Shown piece after piece: positions 28,500-37,239 of a stretch of 64,000 nt of DNA (positions are counted from its first letter, which is position 1; each line of letters starts with the position of its first letter). Under the pieces are notes generated by a model that was not told where the DNA came from, ran no database searches, and saw only the letters and a program-made list of their open reading frames with translations. The position numbers were made by a program, and so were the translations under genes. Origin of the DNA: Desulfovibrio sp. MES5 (GTDB taxonomy: Bacteria; Desulfobacterota; Desulfovibrionia; Desulfovibrionales; Desulfovibrionaceae). The stretch is taken from contig NZ_MJUZ01000005.1 of NCBI RefSeq assembly GCF_002237645.1, positions 22,653-86,652 on the forward strand, in the 5' to 3' direction.

Positions 28500-30971
28500 A
28501 TGCGCGGGCTTCTGGGCTTTATGATGGCGCTTTTATGCGTCCTGGCCCCCTTGTCCGCGTATTCTGCGGAATGGCAGCCCACGTTGTACAACGAGGGCTT
28601 GCCGTCGCATCTGGTGGCTGTGGACAAGAACCGCCAGACCTTCATGTTTTTCGAAAAAAAAAGCCCCTTCAAGCTCCGCTACACCTACCCCTGCACCACT
28701 GGACAGCTGCCCGGCGACAAGCAGTCGCTCAATGACCTGCGCACCCCGGAAGGCATCTATTTTGTGGAATACAAGATTGCCAGCGGGCTGGATTTCAAGG
28801 AATACGGCGGCATAGCCTATACGCTTAACTACCCCAACCCCGTTGACAAGCTGCGCGGCAAAACCGGGCACGGCATCTGGATTCACAGCAAGGGGCTGGG
28901 CATTGAACCCCTTTCCACGCGCGGCTGCGTCGCCATAGGCCTCAAGGAAATTGACGAGGTGGGGCCCAGCCTTGTGCCGGGCACGGCAGTGGTGCTGGCT
29001 GAAAAGCTGGACGAAACCACCATGCTTCAGTCCGACAGCGGCACTGCCCGTGAATTGCGCCGCCTCATGCAGGCCTGGAGCAACGCCTGGGCTGCGCGTT
29101 CGGATAAAATGTTCGAGTTTTATGATGCCGAGTCCTATACCAAGGCCATGTCTGAAAGCTTTGCCGCTTTCAGGCTCAACAAGGAACGGCTGTTCAAAAT
29201 CCTCAGTTTCGTCAAGATTTATAACCGTAAGATACATGTGCTCGAAGGGCCGGGGTACTGGGTTACCTGGTCCGAGCAGCTCTATGCGGCGTCCAACCTT
29301 TCCTCAGAGGGCATCCGTCGCCTGTACTGGCAGCGCGGCAAGGACAAGAAGTTCCGTATCGTCGGCATGGAATGGACCCCGCGCGATCTCGGCATGCGCG
29401 CCGCGTACCAGCGCGGACAGCTCGTGGCCGAGGCTCCCTTGCAGGTGGTCTCGGACGCCGACTCCGAAGCGCCCCAGCCGCCGCGTCTTGATATGCCCGA
29501 GGCCGCTGGCGACATGACGGCCGAAGCCGCAGTGACGCAGGCTGCCGCCGGTAACGGCAAAGTGCCGGACAAGGCCGCTTCCGACAAGGCCGCAGCTGAA
29601 TCCGCCCCCGGCAAATCCGTGGCTTTGAGCGACCCGCTTGTGCCGCGCCGTTCGGCCACGCCGCCTCCTGCCGAAGTAAACTGGGGCGCACGCCCCGCCA
29701 TGGAAGATTCCGCCAGACTGGCCGCAGAACAGCGTGCCGCCGAAGAACTTGCGCAGCGCCAGCAGGCCGAAGAAGAGCGCCTCGCGCAGCAGGCCGCCGA
29801 GGCCCGCGCCGCCGCTGAACGGGCGCTTGCGGAAAAAGCCGCTGCAGAAAAGGCCGCTGCAGAAAAGGCCGCCCAGGAAGCGCAAGCCCTGCTGCTTGCG
29901 CAACAGCAGGCAGCGGAAAAGCTCGCTGCTGAAAAACTTGCGGCGGAAAAACTTGCTGCCGAGAAACTCGCCGCAGAAAAGCTTGCTGCCGAGAAACTTG
30001 CGGCAGAAAAACTTGCAGCTGACAAGCTCGCAGCCGAAAAGTTGGCGGCCGAAAAATTGGTCGCAGAACAACAGGCCGCCGAACAGCTGGCTGCTGAAAA
30101 GCTTGCAGCGGACCAGCGCGCCGCCAGGGAACAGGCAACCCAGGTCCCTGCAACGCAGGATGCGGGCCTCACGCCGCAGGTGCTGGCGCAGTTGCATCAG
30201 GCCGTCAGCGGATGGGGCGCGGCCCTGGCCTCCCGTTCGCCCGCGCTCGCCGATTTTTATGACCATGCCCGCTACAACCGCGAACCCGGCGCACCCCGGG
30301 GTCAGTCGTACAATAGCGCCTGGCGCGAGCTTGAGAAGCACTTAGGCGCGCCGTGGTTGCGCTATATCAGCCGCAAGCCCGTTTTTGAGGTGCACGGCAA
30401 CCTTGCCACCAGCCGGTGCGAAGAGCTTATAGCCAGCCCCGGCGGCTTCAGCGAGGGCATCCGTACGCTCTGGTGGCGCAAAGGCGATGACGGCGACCTG
30501 CGCATCGTGGCCGCGCAGTTCAAACCGCAGGAGCTGGGCCTGGCTGCCGACTATCTTGATCAGATCAGCGGCGCTGTGAGCGAAACCCTTGAGGGCTGGC
30601 GCAAAGCCTGGGAAGCGGGCAAGCTGGACGATTATATGGCTTATTACACCAGCAATGCCGTGCAGCAGGGCCGCTGGGGGGCCAAAAACATCCGCAACCA
30701 GAAAGAAGGCCTGTGGGGCCGGGTCAAGCCCACCCTCGTGCAGCTTTCGGGCCTGCGGCTTGTGGTGGACAAGCAGGGCATCCGCGCCGACATGAGCCAG
30801 ACCTACGCCGACAGTTCCGGGCACAGCGACCGGGGAACCAAGACGCTGCTGCTCCAGTATGACGGCAAGCAATGGCTCATCGCCCGTGAGGACTGGGCAC
30901 CCATGCCCGCCAGCACCGGCAACCCGACTGACGTGGCGCAGGCCAGGGGAGCAGAGGAAAGCAGACCTTGA
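28500..30971 (+). CDS. L,D-transpeptidase (YkuD, Cds6-like) with AEKL repeats and three NTF2-like domains
   Basis: The 823-residue exported protein starts with a signal peptide (MRGLLGFMMALLCVLAPLSA). A YkuD transpeptidase domain (about 30-185) has the active-site pattern HGIWIHSKG...STRGCV, so C in STRGC is the nucleophile. Such enzymes cross-link peptidoglycan or attach lipoproteins. Three NTF2/SnoaL-like domains follow: about 190-305 (MQAWSNAWAARSD), 558-680 (HQAVSGWGAALASRS) and 685-815 (LEGWRKAWEAGKL). Between the first two lies a long Ala/Glu/Lys/Leu repeat (about residues 438-545). The start at 28500 is chosen for the signal peptide; no strong ribosome site is seen. The next gene overlaps its stop. 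Confidence 0.83.
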   Translation: MRGLLGFMMALLCVLAPLSAYSAEWQPTLYNEGLPSHLVAVDKNRQTFMFFEKKSPFKLRYTYPCTTGQLPGDKQSLNDLRTPEGIYFVEYKIASGLDFKEYGGIAYTLNYPNPVDKLRGKTGHGIWIHSKGLGIEPLSTRGCVAIGLKEIDEVGPSLVPGTAVVLAEKLDETTMLQSDSGTARELRRLMQAWSNAWAARSDKMFEFYDAESYTKAMSESFAAFRLNKERLFKILSFVKIYNRKIHVLEGPGYWVTWSEQLYAASNLSSEGIRRLYWQRGKDKKFRIVGMEWTPRDLGMRAAYQRGQLVAEAPLQVVSDADSEAPQPPRLDMPEAAGDMTAEAAVTQAAAGNGKVPDKAASDKAAAESAPGKSVALSDPLVPRRSATPPPAEVNWGARPAMEDSARLAAEQRAAEELAQRQQAEEERLAQQAAEARAAAERALAEKAAAEKAAAEKAAQEAQALLLAQQQAAEKLAAEKLAAEKLAAEKLAAEKLAAEKLAAEKLAADKLAAEKLAAEKLVAEQQAAEQLAAEKLAADQRAAREQATQVPATQDAGLTPQVLAQLHQAVSGWGAALASRSPALADFYDHARYNREPGAPRGQSYNSAWRELEKHLGAPWLRYISRKPVFEVHGNLATSRCEELIASPGGFSEGIRTLWWRKGDDGDLRIVAAQFKPQELGLAADYLDQISGAVSETLEGWRKAWEAGKLDDYMAYYTSNAVQQGRWGAKNIRNQKEGLWGRVKPTLVQLSGLRLVVDKQGIRADMSQTYADSSGHSDRGTKTLLLQYDGKQWLIAREDWAPMPASTGNPTDVAQARGAEESRP
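29830..30135 (+). repeat. Pentapeptide AEKLA repeat tract inside the L,D-transpeptidase gene
   Basis: About a dozen consecutive AEKLA-type units (with ADKLA and AEQQA variants) are encoded with varied synonymous codons, for example GCGGCGGAAAAACTT versus GCCGCAGAAAAGCTT. The repeat is therefore conserved at protein rather than DNA level and should form a long helix or coiled coil. Confidence 0.85.
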
Positions 30972-31720
30972 AATACAAGGAAAGTCTCTCCATCATTTTT
31001 ATGAGGGATAACGGCCCCCGGCGCAGTTTTCGCGTCCGGCGGGGCCTTTTTTACGCTGTTTTGTGTTTTTTCGCCTGCCTGCCTCTGCTGAGCGCCGGCC
31101 TTGGCTGGCAATGCTGGAAGCTCTGGCAGGACAACGCCGTCCTGCGCGCGAACATGCTGCGCTTTGAAAGCGATTACCAGGAGGCGCAAGCCACCGCAGA
31201 GCGGCTTGAACACCTTGAGGAACTGCTGCGCGAGGAAGACGTGCAGGGGCGCACCCTTGTGCTGCGGCGGCTTGGCGGTGAAGACGTCGTCAAACCGGGC
31301 GAGGCTTCCCCGGCAGACAAGGAAGAGGCCGTTAAGGCTGAAGCGCCGCGCGGCCTTGAAGGGCCGGGGCATGAAGATTTTCCCGCCATTGACCTTGACT
31401 ATGTGAAGGTGGACAACGTGCAGATGCGGGCCTTGCGCGGCGGCAAACTGCGCATGGCCCTTGATTTGCGCAACACCGACAGTCAGCGGCTGGCCTCCGG
31501 CTCGGTTGCCGGAACCCTGCTTACCGCTGACGGCTCCAAACATCCCTTGAGCTTTGACCCGGAAAACGTGGGCGATTTTCGCATCAGCCGCTTTAAACGT
31601 ACTGTCATTGTGGTGCGCCTGCCAGGACGTCTCAACCTCGTGAACTCCCAGGTCATTCTTGAGGTGCGCAACCAGGACGACAGCGTGGTGTTCCGCAATA
31701 TCTTTCCCGTGGAACACTAG
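30968..31720 (+). CDS. Membrane protein with coiled coil and C-terminal beta domain, unknown
   Basis: The 250-residue protein has a basic cytoplasmic N-terminus, one membrane helix (about 27-47, LFYAVLCFFACLPLLSAGLG), a short coiled coil (52-92) and an extracytoplasmic region ending in a beta-rich domain (KLRMALDLRNTDSQRLASG...NQDDSVVFRNIFPVEH). No family is recognised with certainty. It starts at TTG 30968, overlapping the transpeptidase stop, so it is translationally coupled and may assist that enzyme at the envelope. A hairpin repeat follows the stop. Confidence 0.7.
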   Translation: MKYKESLSIIFMRDNGPRRSFRVRRGLFYAVLCFFACLPLLSAGLGWQCWKLWQDNAVLRANMLRFESDYQEAQATAERLEHLEELLREEDVQGRTLVLRRLGGEDVVKPGEASPADKEEAVKAEAPRGLEGPGHEDFPAIDLDYVKVDNVQMRALRGGKLRMALDLRNTDSQRLASGSVAGTLLTADGSKHPLSFDPENVGDFRISRFKRTVIVVRLPGRLNLVNSQVILEVRNQDDSVVFRNIFPVEH

Positions 31721-31731
31721 ATCCGGACATC

Positions 31732-31846
31732 ATTGAAATGCTTTGTGCGGGAGGGGCGGCATGTTTGTTGCCTTGTGGGGGAGGAGACCCTTTTGCAAAA
31801 GGGTCTCCTCCCCCACGCCCCCACCCCCTAAAACTCTTGTTGTATC
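31732..31846. repeat. Gene-end hairpin repeat, copy 3
   Basis: The perfect core hairpin at 31775-31816 (GTGGGGGAGGAGACCC...GGGTCTCCTCCCCCAC with a TTTTGCAAAA centre) is flanked by CATTGAAATGCTTTGTG on the gene side and CCCCCTAAAACTCTTGTTG distally. It begins 12 bp after the preceding stop codon. Confidence 0.85.
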
Positions 31847-31966
31847 TTAGCGCAATTCGACGAGTTTTCTGATCAGAAGCGCGGACGTCAAAGCCTGCGC
31901 CTTCCCCGGCATCACTCCATTTCAAAACTCGCTGTAAAAGCCTGCACGCAACGTTGGCCTGACGCA

Positions 31967-32872
31967 TCACTCCGATTTCATCGGGATGAATATCTCTGTC
32001 AGCAGATCTTCAGGGGCGGTTGTTTGCGGCGAATTGTAGTACGCCTCAAAACCTGGGTCGTTGACAGGTTCACGCCCGCTCTGCGGAAACCACTGGCCGA
32101 AAAGCGAGCGGTAGGCCGGGTGCAGCAGCGCATAGTCCCCACGCACCTTCACGGCCACATAGTCGCAATCACTGCCAATATGCCGTAAAAACAGCTCCTT
32201 GTTGCGCAGCAGATCCCGAATGGCCGGGGTTTCTTCGGTGACGCCTTCAGGCAGGTTCACGCAGACATCCATGCGGCATTTTTCTTTGGAAGTGACGTCT
32301 GGATTATCGTGACTGACCCCATATGCCACCATGCCCTCGCGCAAAAGGCCAGCTGGCCCCAGCAGAGAAAACAGATGCAGCCAGACCGGTCCGCAGTCGT
32401 CATACGGGCCGGTGTGGCGCATGGCGGCCACAAGCAGGGGCGGAAATTTTGTGACCCGTATTTCCAGCGGAGGCACGCCGACAATCTGGTGATGAAAAAG
32501 CGGAGCGGATGGATTCTGTCTGCGCGCCCGCGCCAGGTGTCCGTCGGTACGGCGGTATTCGGACGGCAGAGCGTCAAAGTGCGCGCGAAAGGCCCTGGTG
32601 AACGCGTCCACGCTTTCATAGCCAGCATCAAGAGCTATCTGGGTGATGGGCTCGCGTGTATGGGCCACCTGCTGGGCCGACCTTTCAAGAAGCAGGCGGC
32701 GTACATAGGCGGCGACGCTTTCCCCCATCATGGACGAGAAAATCCTGTGAAAATGGTAGGGAGAAAAGCAGGCGATTTCCGCAAGTTCCGCAAGTTCGGG
32801 CCGGGAGTCGAGATTGTCTTCTATATGCCGCAACACACGGTGCAGGCGTTCCTCATATGACAATGTTTTCAT
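31967..32872 (-). CDS. AraC-family regulator with GyrI-like effector domain
   Basis: The 301-residue protein has an N-terminal AraC helix-turn-helix pair (ELAEIACFSPYHFHRIFSSM; ITQIALDAGYESVDAFTRAF) and a C-terminal GyrI-like small-molecule domain (LEIRVTKFPPLLVAAMRHTG...YNSPQTTAPEDLLTEIFIPM). Regulators of this Rob/BmrR-like layout respond to lipophilic compounds and control efflux or detoxification genes. The start at 32872 follows GGAG. It diverges from the next gene, which encodes a related effector domain alone, so that gene is a likely target. Confidence 0.9.
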   Translation of the reverse strand: MKTLSYEERLHRVLRHIEDNLDSRPELAELAEIACFSPYHFHRIFSSMMGESVAAYVRRLLLERSAQQVAHTREPITQIALDAGYESVDAFTRAFRAHFDALPSEYRRTDGHLARARRQNPSAPLFHHQIVGVPPLEIRVTKFPPLLVAAMRHTGPYDDCGPVWLHLFSLLGPAGLLREGMVAYGVSHDNPDVTSKEKCRMDVCVNLPEGVTEETPAIRDLLRNKELFLRHIGSDCDYVAVKVRGDYALLHPAYRSLFGQWFPQSGREPVNDPGFEAYYNSPQTTAPEDLLTEIFIPMKSE

Positions 32873-32984
32873 GCTGCTCCGTGGGGTTGGTCTGTTCGAG
32901 TGGGGCTGTTCGGGGCCGGTCGGTTCGAGCTGGTGGGCTCCTGTTGGGGCATTTTACCTTTGAAAAGGTATAAATGCTCTAACG

Positions 32985-33085
32985 CTGCACGAGAGTGCAG
33001 CGCGCCACAATGTGGCGTGGGTTCAGCCGTAAATCGCATTTTTCGGATGTGCGAAAACTTTGAAATGTGAAGCATTTCAAAGTTA
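32985..33085. repeat. Multi-hairpin element of about 105 bp, copy 2
   Basis: GCTGCAC-GAGA-GTGCAGC, then CGCCAC-AAT-GTGGCG, an ATCGCATTTTTCGG segment and AACTTTGAAATG-TGAAG-CATTTCAAAGTT. The order matches copy 1 at 14729-14836. It lies between the divergent AraC and GyrI-like genes. An ACCTTT-GA-AAAGGT hairpin near 32957 precedes it. Confidence 0.55.
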
Positions 33086-33254
33086 ATCTTTGCTAGGGTG
33101 AACGGAACCGCAAAAAAAGTCGAGCGCCTTTACGCGGGCTAGTGCAGGATGTGCATGACGCGCCGTTCCCTGCCGTTTGCGGTCCGGCGATGTGGCGAGC
33201 GCGCGTTGCGCGGCCTGCGAACAAACGGCATTACCAACTATGAGGAGAATCTTC

Positions 33255-33704
33255 GTGAGTGAATTTAACGTAACGATTGTGGAATATCCGGCCAAACGCC
33301 TCACCGGCATTAAGGCGCGTTCCAACATGGCAAAAGCGCAGGAGGATTGCCCTGCCCTGTGGCAACGCTTCTACCCCAACTACGAAAAGGTCATGCCCAC
33401 AGCAGCTTACGGCGTGACCGTCATGATCAATGCGGAAGACTTCGACTACTGGGCCGCCGTGGAAGACAAGGACGGGCGTCTGCCCGCCGACCTTGAGCAT
33501 GTGGACATTCCTGCGGGAAAATACGCGGTTTGCAACGTGCCCAGCCTCGCGAAAATCGGGGAGGCGTATATGTTCGTTTTTCAGAATTGGCTCGCCAGCC
33601 AGCAGGCGTATGCCTATAATGAACAGTCTCCGTGTTTTGAACTGTATCCCCCGCACTGGAGCCCGGAAAAGCCTTTTGAAATCTATGTAGCCATAAAGGG
33701 ATAA
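33255..33704 (+). CDS. Standalone GyrI-like effector-binding protein
   Basis: The 149-residue protein is a single GyrI-like/AraC_E_bind domain (NVTIVEYPAKRLTGIKAR at the start; CFELYPPHWSPEKPFEIYVAIKG at the end). Such proteins bind or hydrolyse small hydrophobic compounds, and the founding member inhibits gyrase. The start is GTG 33255 because GAGGAG lies 7 nt before it; an ATG at 33240 overlaps that site. It is transcribed away from the AraC-GyrI regulator, with which it shares the domain type. A terminator hairpin follows at 33958-34001. Confidence 0.82.
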   Translation: MSEFNVTIVEYPAKRLTGIKARSNMAKAQEDCPALWQRFYPNYEKVMPTAAYGVTVMINAEDFDYWAAVEDKDGRLPADLEHVDIPAGKYAVCNVPSLAKIGEAYMFVFQNWLASQQAYAYNEQSPCFELYPPHWSPEKPFEIYVAIKG

Positions 33705-33957
33705 GGGCGTCGGTCGCTCCACGCGGGGCGGCCCCGTCGCCGCAAGTCCGGTGCCGCCCATTGGCGCGCATGGATCGCCGTACGCGGAGCGATTGCTTCC
33801 GGCGACAACTCGGGCTTGTTGCGGCACGGTCCCGTGCCGGCGTTGCGTCCCTGTGTTTGGCTAGAGCATCGCGCTGTTAAGTTTTTTCAATGCTGGAATG
33901 CCTCCAAGCCGGCCCCCCCCTTGGCGAACCAGCGGGAGCGTCCTGAAGGTCAGAAAC

Positions 33958-34001
33958 AAAACCCCTGCGACGGCGTGTTGTTACTCCGTCACAGGGGTTT
34001 T
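33958..34001 (+). terminator. Hairpin terminator after the GyrI-like gene
   Basis: AAAACCCCTGCGACGG pairs with CCGTCACAGGGGTTTT around a 12-nt loop, with A and T runs on the two sides. Between 33705 and 34259 only this hairpin and one copy of the gene-end repeat are seen. Confidence 0.8.
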
Positions 34002-34170
34002 GCCCAATAGTGTCTTGCCGCGTTTGCGCTCACGGCATATGCGTCTGCACCGCAGTGATCCGGGCAATGGGCCTGGTGCGGATACCCGTTGCGATGCTGT
34101 GATGTCTCGGAAGGCTCTGCCTCTGAAACCCAGCTTGTGGTCAGAAACCACGTTGTACTCTGCTAAAAAA

Positions 34171-34246
34171 CAACAGGAGTTTTAGGGGGAGGAGGTGTGG
34201 GGGAGGGACCCTTTTGCAAAAGGGTCCCTCCCCCACAAAGCATTCC
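34171..34246. repeat. Gene-end hairpin repeat, copy 4
   Basis: Core hairpin 34197-34236 (GTGGGGGAGGGACCC and complement, TTTTGCAAAA centre). AGTTTTAGGGGG is on the left and CACAAAGCATTCC on the right, facing the 3' end of the sugar transferase gene 14 bp away. Confidence 0.85.
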
Positions 34247-34259
34247 GCGCGCAATAACC

Positions 34260-35609
34260 CTAGCGCGCACCCTTGGGAAAGAGCACCACGCCGACGGTCT
34301 TGAAGATGATGTTGATGTCCAGCAGTATGGACATGTTCTTGATGTAGTAGAGGTCGTATTCCAGCTTGCGGCGGGCGTCTTCTTCGGACGCGCCGTAGGG
34401 GTAGCACACCTGGGCCCAGCCCGTGAGGCCGGGCTTAACCGTGTGGCGCAGGCTGTAGTAGGGTATGGTTTCCTTGAGTTTCATTACAAAGGCCATACGT
34501 TCGGGGCGCGGGCCGATAAAGCTCATGTCGCCCTTGAGGATGTTCCATATCTGGGGCAGTTCGTCGATGCGCACCTTGCGGATGAAGCGTCCGAAGCGGG
34601 TCACGCGGGCATCCCCGGCGCTGGCCCACACGGCGCCGTCCTTTTCGGCGTCAGCCCGCATGGAGCGGAATTTGTAAACTGTAAATTCTTTTTCAAACAG
34701 CCCCACGCGGTCCTGCTTGTAAATGACCGGGCCGGGAGATTCCAGGCGCACGATGAGGGCGGTCAGCAGCATGACGGGCGTGGCGGGTATGAGCAGCACC
34801 AGTGAAATGAGCACGTCCAGGGCGCGCTTGAGCCGCCGCAGCGAACCGCGCGTGTTCAGCGAAAAGCCCTCTGTCTGCAGCAGCCATTCGTCCGTGATCT
34901 GCGATAGGGGCAGGCGCTGCACCACGTGTTCGTAAAAACTGCGAATGTCCACAACCATGCTGCCGTGAAGCTTGGCTTCAAGCAGGTCATGCGCGATTTC
35001 GTCGTCAATGGGGGCGTCGGGCAGCAGCAGGATCATAGTGGCCTTTTTTTCGTGGGCTATGTCCAGCGCCAGAAATGGCGGGCCAAGGCAGGGGCCTGCG
35101 TCCGGGCCCTGATCGCGCTCGCCCACATAGCCGATGATCTGGGCCTGGGGCAGTCCTTCGGCCAGCAGCTGGCGTACCTTTCCGGCACGGTCAACGCCTA
35201 CGAGAAGAATGCGCAGGGGGTGGGTGAGTTTGTGCGCGTTGAGGTGATACAGCCAGCGCCAGAACAGGCTGAAGCAGAAAGAAAGCGCAAAAAGCAGCGC
35301 AACGGTTTCGCGGTCAAAGCGCCAGTGCTGGAAGGCGTAGGAAGCCGTTGCCGATGAGATGATGCCGAGCAGGCAGGCCACGAGCACGCGGCCCATAGTC
35401 TCCTTGAAGTCTTCCTGACCCACGCTGTATGCGTCAAGGATATAGAAAAACAGCATATAAAAGAAAATGGTAAAGAGCGTTGCGCCGGTGTAGTCGTCAA
35501 AAACGCTCAGATCCGGCGCAATAGTGGTCAGCCCGGAAATTGTCAGGGCCAGCAGGATGCAGAGCAGGTCCAGCGCCTGTAAAAGTCCCATACGATAACT
35601 GCTTATCAT
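34260..35609 (-). CDS. Polyprenyl glycosylphosphotransferase (WbaP/WcaJ type)
   Basis: This enzyme starts polysaccharide repeat synthesis by moving a sugar-phosphate onto undecaprenyl phosphate. The 449-residue protein has four N-terminal membrane helices, a central nucleotide-fold region and the C-terminal catalytic domain. That domain has KRALDVLISLVLL, VGLFEKEFTVYKFRSMR, DELPQIWNILKGDMSFIGPR and KPGLTGWAQV. The ending EEDARRKLEYDLYYIKN resembles the EpsB/exosortase-associated subgroup. The start at 35609 follows GAGGA; a longer reading to 35657 is unlikely. The glycosyltransferase gene is upstream on the same strand, separated by a hairpin. Confidence 0.92.
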   Translation of the reverse strand: MISSYRMGLLQALDLLCILLALTISGLTTIAPDLSVFDDYTGATLFTIFFYMLFFYILDAYSVGQEDFKETMGRVLVACLLGIISSATASYAFQHWRFDRETVALLFALSFCFSLFWRWLYHLNAHKLTHPLRILLVGVDRAGKVRQLLAEGLPQAQIIGYVGERDQGPDAGPCLGPPFLALDIAHEKKATMILLLPDAPIDDEIAHDLLEAKLHGSMVVDIRSFYEHVVQRLPLSQITDEWLLQTEGFSLNTRGSLRRLKRALDVLISLVLLIPATPVMLLTALIVRLESPGPVIYKQDRVGLFEKEFTVYKFRSMRADAEKDGAVWASAGDARVTRFGRFIRKVRIDELPQIWNILKGDMSFIGPRPERMAFVMKLKETIPYYSLRHTVKPGLTGWAQVCYPYGASEEDARRKLEYDLYYIKNMSILLDINIIFKTVGVVLFPKGAR

Positions 35610-35741
35610 TGCAAAGTATCCTCTAGAGCATTTACCTTTGCGATGTTGGGTTCGCAAAGTTTTTTACGGCGCTCGCTTTGGCCCTGGCAGCGCAATTAAA
35701 CGGCGCGTGCGTCACGATGGCGGACGTCAGGCGCGCAGCAG

Positions 35742-35772
35742 CCGGGGCAATTTCAACGTGGAATTGCCCCGG
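35742..35772 (-). terminator. Hairpin between glycosyltransferase and sugar transferase genes
   Basis: CCGGGGCAATT at 35742-35752 pairs exactly with AATTGCCCCGG at 35762-35772, 23 bp after the glycosyltransferase stop. No U-run follows, so it may only attenuate. A second stem, CTTTGCGA/TCGCAAAG, lies at about 35636-35660. Confidence 0.5.
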
Positions 35773-35795
35773 GGAAGTGTCCGGCGGGCAGGGCG

Positions 35796-36965
35796 TTAGC
35801 GCCCGGTGCTGTCCGACTCCGGCAATGCCGGAACGCGCATGTCTTCAAGAATGCGGGCGGCCACCTTTTCGGCGTCAAAGTCGTTCAGGGCCATCTGACG
35901 CCCGGCGGCGCCCATGCGTGCCATGAGTTCAGGCCGGAGAATGAAGGCTTCCATGGCGGACGCAAGGGCCTTGGGATCGCGCAGGGGTACAAGGTAGCCG
36001 TTATGACCGTTACGCACAACCTCGCGGCAACCGGGCGCGTCAGTGACAACGGCGGCGCGACCCATGCTCATGCCTTCCATGATGGAGGTGGGCGTGCCTT
36101 CGCGCCACGAGGGCAGCACCATGACGTGGGCCGCGCTTATGTAGGGGCGTACGTCCCGCGTTTCACCAAGATATTCGATGCCGCCCTGGTCCTGCCATTG
36201 GCGCACCTGTTCAAGGCTGACGCTGCCGAGCCCCTGTTCTTCCGGCCCAAGCAGCAGAAACCGCGCCAGGGGATGCCTGGCCTTCAGTTCATGCGCGGCC
36301 TCGGCGTACTCTTTCAGCCCCTTGGCTTCAAGCAGACGGGCCACCAGCAGAAAAACCGGAGGCTCTGTCAGCGTGCCGTCATCCGTAAGGCCGGGCAAGG
36401 GCGTGGGGGCAAAGCGGGCTGTATCCACCCCGGTGCCGCGCGCCCGCAGGATGCGAGCCTTTGGGCCCAGAATCCCGGCTTTCTGAAAGGCGGCAATGTC
36501 GTCTTCATTCTGAAAAAAGACGCCTTCCGTAGCGGAAAGCGCCGTGCGGTACAGCAGGGCGCTCAAACGGTTGACGCATTTTTTGAAAAAACTGTCAGCC
36601 TCAAAGGCGTATCCGAGTCCGGTGATGGTGGCGTAAATTTGCGGTATGCCTGCCACACGGGCCGCAATGCAGCCGTATATGACGGGCTTGATGGTGGAGG
36701 CAAAGAGCAGGTCGGGCTTTTCTTTTTTGAAAATACGCAAAAGCGCCCCGGTGGTGCGCAAGTCGTTCAGCGGGTTAAGCCCTTTTCGGTCCAGCGGATA
36801 ATGCAGCAGCCGTGCCCCCTGGGCTGCCAGAACCGCCTCCGCCCCCGGATCGCCGGGCGGCGCGCAGCAGATCACTTCGTGTCCGGCCCGAAACATATGG
36901 CGAACCAGTACGCTCCAGAAATTGCTCATGGACCTGGCCTGATTGCCCAGAACTATGATCTTCAT
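35796..36965 (-). CDS. Family 4 glycosyltransferase
   Basis: The 389-residue protein has the GT-B fold marks of family 4: an N-terminal GNQARSMSNFWSVLVRHM and PDLLFASTIKPVIYG, then VFLLVARLLEAKGLKEYAEA. The donor-site motif VMVLPSWREGTPTSIMEGMS contains the EX7E pattern. It resembles enzymes that add N-acetylhexosamine-type sugars to polyprenyl-linked intermediates. The start at 36965 has GGAG 9 nt upstream. It precedes the initiating sugar transferase and diverges from the epimerase gene, so all three probably serve one surface glycan. Confidence 0.9.
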   Translation of the reverse strand: MKIIVLGNQARSMSNFWSVLVRHMFRAGHEVICCAPPGDPGAEAVLAAQGARLLHYPLDRKGLNPLNDLRTTGALLRIFKKEKPDLLFASTIKPVIYGCIAARVAGIPQIYATITGLGYAFEADSFFKKCVNRLSALLYRTALSATEGVFFQNEDDIAAFQKAGILGPKARILRARGTGVDTARFAPTPLPGLTDDGTLTEPPVFLLVARLLEAKGLKEYAEAAHELKARHPLARFLLLGPEEQGLGSVSLEQVRQWQDQGGIEYLGETRDVRPYISAAHVMVLPSWREGTPTSIMEGMSMGRAAVVTDAPGCREVVRNGHNGYLVPLRDPKALASAMEAFILRPELMARMGAAGRQMALNDFDAEKVAARILEDMRVPALPESDSTGR

Positions 36966-37239
36966 TCTCTCGCGGCTCCCTTTGGCGCTGACACCGGTCT
37001 GTCACAAAGGCAGACCGCGCTCGCATGTAAAAGGCTATAGCATCTGCAAGGATAACTGAAAAGGGGCTGCCGCTGCTCAAATTCAATTTTGCAACATTAC
37101 AACGCCATTTTCGCACGGCTGGCGCAAACCGCACCCGACTTTACAGCCCGGCCAGAGCAGCGTAGAATTAAAAGAGTCCGGTCTGGAGGATATACGCCTG
37201 CCTGCCCGGATACAAATCAATGCAAAACAGGACGCAAAC

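Noticed and set aside
29830..30135. DNA-level tandem repeat or CRISPR-like array
   Set aside because: Units are 15 bp, in frame, and vary at synonymous positions; they encode a protein repeat, and there are no spacers.
34197..34236. Gene-end hairpin repeats as simple Rho-independent terminators
   Set aside because: None has a U-run after the stem, and several sit beside a separate clear terminator (for example 5614-5653 and 38334-38370).
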